Made by a program: the position numbers and the translations under genes
Notes under the pieces: model-generated
What the model was told of the DNA's origin: nothing
Database searches by the model: none
The model's input: only the letters and a program-made list of their open reading frames with translations
In this document: in pieces, positions 8,241 through 14,623 of the stretch
Numbering within the stretch: the stretch's first letter is position 1
Layout of the letters: each line of letters starts with the position of its first letter
DNA from: Lachnospiraceae bacterium MD308
Lineage (GTDB): Bacteria > Bacillota > Clostridia > Lachnospirales > Lachnospiraceae
Reading direction: 5' to 3'
NCBI GenBank assembly: GCA_010206225.2
Contig: VIQU02000017.1
Location: 1 to 64,000, forward strand
Length of the DNA stretch: 64,000 bases

Positions 8241-9647
8241 TCACCCCTCCCCACTCGCAGCCTCCGTCAGCGTATAAGTAATCTTCATGGTCTTATTCGC
8301 GTCCTTCACCACCGCCGAAGAAAGATTATTGATCGTAGCCAGATAAGGCGTCAACAGATACATATGCCGGTACTCATTCCCATAACTGCCTCCCCACCCC
8401 ACCAGAAACTGCTTATACTGGAACAGCGGCGTAGCCGCGCTCCCCAGCCTCGCGCTCCCCTGGGTATGGATAACAACATCCTCCGCCGTCACCTGAAAAT
8501 CCCCGCCCACAATCAAATCCCCAACCAAAGTCAAGAACAGCTCACAAGTCCCCGACTCACAAAGCGGCTTCATCTTAGACGTAAACCCAAAAGCAATCAG
8601 CGATACATCCGCCGTATTCGCCACATTGATCTTATAAATCCCCTTCTTGTCATAGGCCGGCACATACAGATACCCATTCCTCATACAACACCGGCACTTC
8701 CGCTCCGGATAACTCCCGCTCATATCCCGCTCCCCAACGGCCATCAGCTTCGCATTGGAAAGCGTCCACTCCCCCTCCGTCACCGAATAATCCGCCTTGG
8801 AAATCCTCACCCAAAGCACCCTGGCGCTCCCGGAAGAATTGCCCTCATTGGAAAACCCGTACCAATACCCGTCCTTCCCATCCAGAAACTCCCCATACAG
8901 CGTATAACTCCCCAGAAACAAAAACGTTTCCACCGGAACCGCATGGTCCTCCAGCACCCTGTAAGAAGAATCATCCAGCCTCTCATTCAGCCCCACACTG
9001 AAAACCGGCAGCCTCACCTTCCGCACCCTCACACTGGAATCCTCAAAACAAATCGAATACAGCAGGTCCCTCTCAAAATCCATCTCCACCGCCTCAAACA
9101 ACACAACCTGCCTCGCCTTCCCCAAATCCCCGATATCCAGCTTCTTGATCCGCAAAAACGCGCTGCCATCCCCCACCAGGCTCCCATACCCGTTCTGCCC
9201 GCCCTGGGCGCTGGTCAAAGCCACCGCCGCAATCGTCCCGTTCCCCTGGCTCGGCGTAAACTCCCACACAAACTTATACCCATCCTCCAAAACCTTGCTC
9301 TCCGTCTGGTTCAGACTCCCCCTGGCCGCATTGGCCGTAGTATTCACATTATTGGAAGCATAGGCCACCGGCAGATTGTCCGACAACTCATAAATATGCC
9401 CCGCATCCTCCTCCAGCGCCTTGGGAAACAACAGAATCCCCCCTATCATGTTCGGGCAGACCGGCAGCATGGTCCCGTTCCACGACATCACATCCGCCAG
9501 ATGCTTCTCCGAATAAAACACCCCCATGGGGTTCATCCCCAGGATATCATTCACAGCCTCCGTCACCATATTTTCCTCCGTGACCGTCTCCACCTCCCCC
9601 GTGGCCCCATCCGTCAGTTCCAGAACCATTGTCCCTTTCAGCCTCAT
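8241..9647 (-). CDS. Probable tail fibre / receptor-binding protein
   Basis: The gene encodes 468 residues from ATG 9647, preceded by AAGGAG; the frame is open further upstream but would run into the baseplate gene. The N-terminus (MRLKGTMVLELTDGATGEVE) resembles the short beta-rich head of tail-tip proteins, and the remainder is beta-rich without catalytic motifs, consistent with a propeller- or fibre-like adhesin. It is placed after the baseplate/hub gene and before the holin, the usual position for the host-recognition protein. Assignment rests mainly on position and composition. Confidence 0.6.
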   Translation of the reverse strand: MRLKGTMVLELTDGATGEVETVTEENMVTEAVNDILGMNPMGVFYSEKHLADVMSWNGTMLPVCPNMIGGILLFPKALEEDAGHIYELSDNLPVAYASNNVNTTANAARGSLNQTESKVLEDGYKFVWEFTPSQGNGTIAAVALTSAQGGQNGYGSLVGDGSAFLRIKKLDIGDLGKARQVVLFEAVEMDFERDLLYSICFEDSSVRVRKVRLPVFSVGLNERLDDSSYRVLEDHAVPVETFLFLGSYTLYGEFLDGKDGYWYGFSNEGNSSGSARVLWVRISKADYSVTEGEWTLSNAKLMAVGERDMSGSYPERKCRCCMRNGYLYVPAYDKKGIYKINVANTADVSLIAFGFTSKMKPLCESGTCELFLTLVGDLIVGGDFQVTAEDVVIHTQGSARLGSAATPLFQYKQFLVGWGGSYGNEYRHMYLLTPYLATINNLSSAVVKDANKTMKITYTLTEAASGEG

Positions 9648-9663
9648 ACACGCCCACTCCTTC

Positions 9664-11496
9664 CTAACCAATCTCAAAAGGTCTTCCAAACGCCCCAATC
9701 AGCGCCTTCCCAATACTATCACCATAACTCTTCTGCACCAGCTCCATAGTCTCAATCCCCATATCCCCGGCAAACACCTTCATCCCCAGGCCGCCGCCCA
9801 AAGCAAACCGCCCCACAGATTCCTCTACCGTAACCGTACCGCCCCAGGCAGCAGCCGCAGCCATGCCCTGCCCGCTAATAGAAGCAATACACCTGCCCGT
9901 CTCAATCTCCCCCGTGCCGCCCTCCATCCGCAGATACACATTGAACGTATTGGTAATGTTCGGCACAAGACCATCAATCGGATAATACAAAGACAGAATA
10001 TGCCTCCCGCTCCCCCAGGTCTCCACCGGCCGGTGGACCAGAATCTCCGAATCATTCAACTCATAAGTAACAAAAACAACCGCCTTCCCGTCCTCCGTCC
10101 AAATGACCGGAAGCTCCACCTCCACCGTGACATCCTCCGTACTTCCCCCGGTTCCGCCATCCGTTCCTCCGCCAGTCCCCGCCGGAATCGGAACCACGAT
10201 ACTCCCGGACGCACAAGCCCTCCGCTCCACCTGCGCCGCCCTCACATCCAAAACCACCTGCCCGAAAAACTGCACATGGGTCTCTTCCTTCGCCGCAAAC
10301 TCAATACTGATCACCCGCACCCTGTCCTCCGCCACCACATAAGCAGAAGCATTGGTAAACGTATGAATCCCCACCTTCCCGGCCTCAATCTGGTTCAAAA
10401 GCCCGGAAATATTCTTGTCATTCTTAGACTTCGCCTGGGCCAGCCTGGGATTCTTACCCACACATTTCAGGCTCTGCCTCCCGCCAATCCTGCACTGGAA
10501 AGACGTGATACAAGTCATCTGCTCCCCGTCCGCCTGCCCGCCCGTAAACGTCAGCACATCCCCCAGATCCAGCGCCGGATTCCCTATGGTACTGGAATCA
10601 AAAGGCACATACTTCACCACAGACAGGTCAGCCAATATATTCCCGCACAACTGCCTCCTGGTCTCCTCCAGCCCAAACTGCAAAAGCGGGTTCACCCCCA
10701 GATTCATGGTCAGCCCGTCGTCCACCTCCAGCCCATAATACTCCGCCGTCTGCGTCCGCAGGTTCGTAGAACTCACCGCCGTATACCTGGTAATAAAATC
10801 AGAAAAACTGCTGGAAAACCGGTGCCTCCCCTGCACCTCCAGCACCGGCTCCGCCCCGTACTTCCGAAGCTCCAGCCTCCCCCGCCGGTTGATACAGAAA
10901 AACCCGCCCAGCACCTGCCCCACAAAAAACAGCACGTCCCGGTACGTCCCAATATCATTCTCCGGGTAGATCGAAAGCAGCTCCCTCCCGTTGGGCATCC
11001 CCTCAATCTCCCCCTGCGTATTCTCCATCTCCACACCGCAGGCCTTACAGCACAGCTCCAGAAAAGCCCAGGCATTCCCCACAGACTCAAACCCGTTAAA
11101 ACTCTTCTCAAACCGCAGCATATAATCATAGGCTTTCAGTTCCAGGCAGTGCAACCTCCGGTTCGCCTCGCTCACCTCAAAAATCCCCATCGGCACTTCC
11201 TCAAACCCACCGCCCTCCACCCGCAAATGATAGAAAAGCTCCACCTTCGCCCCGTCCAGCGTATACCGATCCACCTGTGAAAACAACGTAACGCCCATCT
11301 CCGCCGCATACACCGTCCCCAGCTCAATCTCCGCGCTCCCGCAACACTGGGCGAAAATATACCCGCTCCCCTTCACAATATCCTCATACCCGAACGGATA
11401 GACCGCCCCGCCCTTCGTAGTGATCCGCCCCGTCCAATAATACCTCCGGGTATTCTCCTGCACCGCCCGCAGGAACGCCTCGCTCACCGGATACAT
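9664..11496 (-). CDS. Baseplate hub / tail-associated protein
   Basis: This protein of about 610 residues starts at ATG 11496 with GGGGGTG upstream. The N-terminal two-thirds resembles Tal/gp18-type baseplate hub proteins of siphoviruses (YYWTGRITTKGG, then a beta-rich body with LELKAYDYMLRFEK). Residues ~425-440 form a Gly-Thr-rich linker (PAGTGGGTDGGTGG), after which a separate beta-rich domain ends the protein, probably contacting the receptor-binding protein. The stop overlaps the start of that next gene. No peptidase or lysozyme motif is evident. It would sit at the tail tip, joining tail tube to adhesion apparatus. Confidence 0.65.
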   Translation of the reverse strand: MYPVSEAFLRAVQENTRRYYWTGRITTKGGAVYPFGYEDIVKGSGYIFAQCCGSAEIELGTVYAAEMGVTLFSQVDRYTLDGAKVELFYHLRVEGGGFEEVPMGIFEVSEANRRLHCLELKAYDYMLRFEKSFNGFESVGNAWAFLELCCKACGVEMENTQGEIEGMPNGRELLSIYPENDIGTYRDVLFFVGQVLGGFFCINRRGRLELRKYGAEPVLEVQGRHRFSSSFSDFITRYTAVSSTNLRTQTAEYYGLEVDDGLTMNLGVNPLLQFGLEETRRQLCGNILADLSVVKYVPFDSSTIGNPALDLGDVLTFTGGQADGEQMTCITSFQCRIGGRQSLKCVGKNPRLAQAKSKNDKNISGLLNQIEAGKVGIHTFTNASAYVVAEDRVRVISIEFAAKEETHVQFFGQVVLDVRAAQVERRACASGSIVVPIPAGTGGGTDGGTGGSTEDVTVEVELPVIWTEDGKAVVFVTYELNDSEILVHRPVETWGSGRHILSLYYPIDGLVPNITNTFNVYLRMEGGTGEIETGRCIASISGQGMAAAAAWGGTVTVEESVGRFALGGGLGMKVFAGDMGIETMELVQKSYGDSIGKALIGAFGRPFEIG

Positions 11497-11516
11497 GAAA
11501 ACACCCCCTTCCACGC

Positions 11517-11545
11517 AAAAAGCACCAGCCCTTTCAGACTGATGC
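11517..11545 (-). terminator. Rho-independent terminator after cargo cassette
   Basis: On the minus strand GCATCAG pairs with CTGGTGC around a 10-base loop, followed by TTTTT. It nearly duplicates the hairpin at 7503-7532. It lies between the YdeI-like cargo gene and the baseplate gene, so it would stop cargo transcription from entering the tail genes. Confidence 0.65.
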
Positions 11546-11624
11546 CTTCCCTAAAAACAATCATAATCTCCTTAAAAAATAAGAATCTTTCAAAACACAT
11601 TCTATCAATAAGCACATGTACCGA

Positions 11625-12188
11625 CTACATAGGTTTTAGATTTTTATTAAGTCTATCCACCATCCACGCAATCCGCTTTTCCCGTCCGGCATCCGTCTTT
11701 GCGTCAAGAAACGCCCGTGTATAAGTCTTCTTCACAGATAAAGACATCGCCTGAAAATTTGTGTAAGCTGGCTCATAGCTTTCCAATATCGCAGAAAGCC
11801 GCGCAATCTGCTCTTCCGTAATAACCGCCAGCGGATTTACCGCATCCCATTGGCCGTTCTTTTTGGCATCCTCTATTTTCTTTCTGCCATGATCAGTCAT
11901 ACGCCCCTGCTCTTCAAGCCTTTTGGCTAATTCCTTATTTTTGTCCGACCACTTGCTATTCTCCCTGCGCATCGAAAAATACTTTTTATAAGTTTTCTCG
12001 TCAATCTTTTCCATCTGGCCGTCAATCCATCCAAAGCAGAGCGCTTCTTCCAGCGCTTCTCCCGCCTTTATTGTTTTCGGTCCGCCAGCCTTGCCAAACA
12101 AAACCCAAATACCGGCACTTGAAAGACAGTTATCACAGAGCCATTTTCTAAACTCATCTCTGCTCCCAAATTCCATTAGATCGCTCAT
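11625..12188 (-). CDS. YdeI/OmpD-associated family protein
   Basis: The 187-residue protein has the hallmarks of the YdeI/OmpD-associated (bacteriocin-protection) family: SAGIWVLFGKAGG near the start, LEEALCFGWIDGQMEKIDE in the centre, YKKYFSMRRENSKWSDKNKE, and a C-terminal helical region ending in RIAWMVDRLNKN. Members are cytosolic; the biochemical role is poorly defined and was linked to stress or antimicrobial-peptide resistance in a few species. It has lower GC than the surrounding phage genes and lies at the downstream end of the cargo cassette, closed by the hairpin at 11517-11545, so it is a passenger gene and not a structural one. Confidence 0.8.
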   Translation of the reverse strand: MSDLMEFGSRDEFRKWLCDNCLSSAGIWVLFGKAGGPKTIKAGEALEEALCFGWIDGQMEKIDEKTYKKYFSMRRENSKWSDKNKELAKRLEEQGRMTDHGRKKIEDAKKNGQWDAVNPLAVITEEQIARLSAILESYEPAYTNFQAMSLSVKKTYTRAFLDAKTDAGREKRIAWMVDRLNKNLKPM

Positions 12189-12262
12189 TACGCGCCACCC
12201 CTTTCCTATGTCTCATCCGCAAAAGGCCCGCTATCTCCAACAAAAATGAATCGAAAATACCT

Positions 12263-12460
12263 TTAGATCAATTCCAGAGCCCTTTTATAAAGCGGGTCCA
12301 TCTCACAGCCGCAGCTCCCGCATTCCCTATCCGCCTGCTTGATTGCTGATATGAATGCTTCCCTGTCAAACTTCCCGTCTAACCATTGCTGTGCCGGAGC
12401 AGATATCAAATCCCACCTCGATGCAGCGAACTTCTCCATAATAGATTTTAATTCTTCCAT
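12263..12460 (-). CDS. Small cargo protein of unknown function
   Basis: The 65-residue protein has a helical N-terminus and a Cys-containing segment (ECGSCGCEMDPLYKRALELI). Three Cys in CGSCGC could bind a metal, but no family is recognised. It is about 75 bases upstream of the YdeI-like gene and probably cotranscribed with it. A promoter-like repeat lies about 45 bases before its start (12504-12528). Confidence 0.55.
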   Translation of the reverse strand: MEELKSIMEKFAASRWDLISAPAQQWLDGKFDREAFISAIKQADRECGSCGCEMDPLYKRALELI

Positions 12461-12503
12461 AATGTACTCCTTTCATAATAAAAGTTTTCGGCTCCTTGCC
12501 ACC

Positions 12504-12528
12504 ATTATACAGGACATCCCGCCAAAAG
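12504..12528 (-). promoter_or_regulatory. Repeated promoter-like motif, copy 1
   Basis: On the minus strand the sequence reads GGCGGGATGTCCTG directly followed by TATAAT. Copies with the same arrangement occur at 14219-14243 and, with a shifted -10, at 13138-13172. Each copy precedes one transcription unit of the cargo cassette. The -35 region is not consensus. GGGAT-A/G-TCC is nearly palindromic and could be an operator. Confidence 0.5.
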
Positions 12529-12575
12529 CTCCCGACTGCTGCCCATTGATACAACCATACCCGATACACAAAATC

Positions 12576-12992
12576 CTACCTGCCCCTGTGCTTCTCCTTC
12601 CGCTTCTGCTGTTTCAGCTCAAACATCCGCTGCTTCTCGGCCTCCTTCTGCTCCCTGCCGGCCTGCCTGCGCTCCGTCTTCCTCTCTTCCCTCTGCAACT
12701 GTAACGCCTGCTGGGACTTCGTGCCTATCCCCGCCTGCATGGTCTGCTTCCCGGCCTCCCTCTGCCTCCGCTTCGGGTTCACCCTCTCGTCCTTCACGAC
12801 TACCTCAACAGCCGGACTAAACTTCAAGCCATAATAATTTTTAAAGATAAACTCCCAAACCTCATAGTCCCTGGGTTCACTCCCAAAAACCACCCGGCAT
12901 ACCGAAAGTTTCCCGTCCTCAACACGCTCAAACACGCCAACCCAGAACGGCCCCTCAAAAAATACCGTCAAGCCTGCCTTTCCTCTGTCCAT
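12576..12992 (-). CDS. yjdF: YjdF family protein
   Basis: The 138-residue protein has the YjdF pattern: an N-terminal globular part (LTVFFEGPFWVGVFER, then RVVFGSEPRDYEVWEFI) and a very basic, Lys/Arg/Gln-rich helical tail (KRRQREAG, QQKRKEKHRGR). The family's function is unknown, but in Firmicutes it is typically controlled by the yjdF riboswitch, which binds azaaromatic compounds, suggesting a role in handling toxic heterocycles. Start 12992 has AGGAGGG seven bases upstream, and that site can pair with the leader (see 13000-13130). The gene is cargo inside the phage tail operon and is on the same strand. Confidence 0.88.
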   Translation of the reverse strand: MDRGKAGLTVFFEGPFWVGVFERVEDGKLSVCRVVFGSEPRDYEVWEFIFKNYYGLKFSPAVEVVVKDERVNPKRRQREAGKQTMQAGIGTKSQQALQLQREERKTERRQAGREQKEAEKQRMFELKQQKRKEKHRGR

Positions 12993-12999
12993 AACGAAA

Positions 13000-13130
13000 C
13001 CCTCCTTAAATGTGTTATGAACAAAGAACGGACAACCCAGGAGGGCAGGTTACTTACCCTGATACCATCAGGACGGCCGGGCTACCTACCGGCTCTGGCA
13101 CATCCAAAAGATGCACGTTGCGTTTTTATC
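13000..13130 (-). ncRNA. yjdF-type riboswitch leader
   Basis: The leader of yjdF folds into several local hairpins on the minus strand: GCCGG/CCGGC around GTAGGTAG, CCTGA/TCAGG with a 5-base loop, and a GCATC/GATGTGC stem-loop further upstream. A GGTAAGTAACC segment follows. The aptamer segment CCCTCCT (13039-13045) is the exact complement of the ribosome-binding site AGGAGGG (13000-13006), which gives a direct mechanism for translational control. Position before yjdF and sequence style agree with the known yjdF motif. I could not run a covariance model. Confidence 0.75.
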
Positions 13131-13137
13131 TTTGCTG

Positions 13138-13172
13138 TTTATATTTCCAGCAGGATAAACTCCCGCTAAAAA
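13138..13172 (-). promoter_or_regulatory. Repeated promoter-like motif, copy 2
   Basis: On the minus strand TTTTTAGCGGGAGTTTATCC is followed by TG and, a few bases later, by TATAAA at 13138-13143. It resembles the motifs at 12504-12528 and 14219-14243 but has a two-base insertion and a displaced -10. It lies just upstream of the yjdF leader and is its probable promoter. Confidence 0.4.
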
Positions 13173-13189
13173 CCAAAATCTATCCCTTC

Positions 13190-13639
13190 CTATAACTTCT
13201 GTATCTCCTTCAACGCCTTTTGAATATCCTTATAAACAAGCGGCTGCATACTGTCATCATAAAAAGATATATCCGCCCTCTCCAGCGCCGAACAAATATC
13301 ATTTCTCAACTCCGGCTTATCCTTCGCGATCATGGGCAGCAGCTTTATACACTGTCTTGCCGTGATCGGCTTCACGTCTGTTATATGCTTCAAATATCCG
13401 TCAATAATCTCATCAATCTTATTATCCTTATCCCATCTCGCATTATAGGCAATCAGCGTAAGCCCCCTGGTACGGATATAGGAATTGTCACTGTCAAGCA
13501 TATCACCCAGCCTGTCCATATAAGGATAGACCTTGTCCGTTTCCACGCTTTCTTTCTGCAATTCCTGTAATGCCCTGTATGCCGTCTTATTATTTTTATC
13601 AAACAGCAATTCAAATGCTTCTGCTGTATCCATCGACAT
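13190..13639 (-). CDS. HEAT-like helical repeat protein
   Basis: The protein has 149 residues from ATG 13639 (AAGGGTG upstream). It is almost entirely helical with repeated pairs of amphipathic helices (YRALQELQKES, YIRTRGLTLIAYNARWD, TARQCIKLLPMIAKDKPELRNDICSALERAD), as in the HEAT/SufBD-like proteins common in Clostridia. Such proteins are binding scaffolds without enzyme activity, so a specific role cannot be given. It follows the GNAT gene by about 60 bases in the same cargo cassette and has lower GC than the phage genes. Confidence 0.65.
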   Translation of the reverse strand: MSMDTAEAFELLFDKNNKTAYRALQELQKESVETDKVYPYMDRLGDMLDSDNSYIRTRGLTLIAYNARWDKDNKIDEIIDGYLKHITDVKPITARQCIKLLPMIAKDKPELRNDICSALERADISFYDDSMQPLVYKDIQKALKEIQKL

Positions 13640-13699
13640 AATAACACCCTTGCCTTTCACTGCCGCGTTTGGTCTATTCAAAGCCAAACGGACATTTAT

Positions 13700-14182
13700 C
13701 TATTTTTCCATAATCAATTCTTTGCACTTCCATTCTTCACCCAGAATACAATATTTTTCTGTTGTATCAAGAACTACATCGCTAAAACCGACTGCTTTAT
13801 AACAATAATAAGCCGGAAGATTATTCTCAAAAACGCCCAATGATACTTTTTTTGCCCCATATATTTCAAATACAAATTTCAGACCTAACCGGAGCATAGC
13901 TTTTCCATAGCCTTTTCCTCTCTTTTGAGGATTAACGATAACAAAGCCAAAGCGCAATTCATCCAGTGATCCATCAGGATTCCTTAGTGTAAAAAAGCCA
14001 ATAATTCCCGTTTCATCAAATGCAGTAAACGGCATTAGAGATTCAACAAAACAAAATTCATTTTGTGTTATAGGATAATTACCAAGTATACCTGCTGTCC
14101 ATTGATAAAATGCTTTTTCATCCTGGCACCACGATAATATCGTATCTGCATCCGAAGCTTTATATGGTCTTATTCTAATCAT
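13700..14182 (-). CDS. GNAT family N-acetyltransferase
   Basis: The 160-residue protein shows a full GNAT fold: MIRIRPYKASDADTILSW at the start, the acetyl-CoA-binding loop PQKRGKGYGKAMLRLGL (R/Q-x-x-G-x-G/A type), and the late motif ENNLPAYYCYKAVGFSDV. The substrate is unknown; related proteins acetylate small amines, antibiotics or protein N-termini. It is the first gene of the AT-rich cargo cassette, about 36 bases downstream of a TATAAT-containing motif, and is read in the same direction as the late phage genes. Confidence 0.85.
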   Translation of the reverse strand: MIRIRPYKASDADTILSWCQDEKAFYQWTAGILGNYPITQNEFCFVESLMPFTAFDETGIIGFFTLRNPDGSLDELRFGFVIVNPQKRGKGYGKAMLRLGLKFVFEIYGAKKVSLGVFENNLPAYYCYKAVGFSDVVLDTTEKYCILGEEWKCKELIMEK

Positions 14183-14218
14183 ACATTTTTCCTCACCAAA
14201 TTCTGATCCATGCTTCCC

Positions 14219-14243
14219 ATTATACAGGATATCCCGCTAAAAA
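14219..14243 (-). promoter_or_regulatory. Repeated promoter-like motif, copy 3
   Basis: On the minus strand TTTTTAGCGGGATATCCTG is immediately followed by TATAAT (14219-14224). It lies 37 bases before the GNAT start. It is nearly identical to the motif at 12504-12528. The central GGGATATCC is a perfect palindrome and may be a regulator site. Confidence 0.5.
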
Positions 14244-14258
14244 TCACTCTCTATTTTC

Positions 14259-14621
14259 TTAAAATTCCCTCAACGTAAAACTCACCTTCCAAAGCCCCTT
14301 AAAAGAAGTATCCTTCACCAGCACCGCCTTATACCCCTCAACAAACATCTCCGCCTCCTTCATCTCCAAAGTCTCCGTATTAAAATACCCCACAGAAATC
14401 TTCTCCCTCTGCTTAAACCCCGTCAGCACTTTCAGCCACCTCGGGGAAACCGAAAAACTCACCGCAATAGACACCACCCCCAGCCTAACCACATCCCTCT
14501 GGGTAGTCCCCGCCTCCGTCTCCCCGCCGGAATCTGCCTCCACGTCAACCATCTGCACCTCATAAGAATCCGGCAGAGGGAGCGGAACACCGTCAAACAC
14601 CAGATACTGTACAAACGCCAT
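14259..14621 (-). CDS. Small tail protein after tape measure (Dit-like position)
   Basis: The 120-residue beta-rich protein (VQYLVFDGVPLPLPDSYEV, VEGYKAVLVKDTSFKGLW) lies between the tape measure and the baseplate hub, where siphoviruses encode the distal tail protein or a small tail-tip protein. It is shorter than a typical Dit and no motif proves the assignment. Start 14621 is three bases after the tape-measure stop, with GGGAGG upstream. Confidence 0.55.
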   Translation of the reverse strand: MAFVQYLVFDGVPLPLPDSYEVQMVDVEADSGGETEAGTTQRDVVRLGVVSIAVSFSVSPRWLKVLTGFKQREKISVGYFNTETLEMKEAEMFVEGYKAVLVKDTSFKGLWKVSFTLREF

Positions 14622-14623
14622 CC

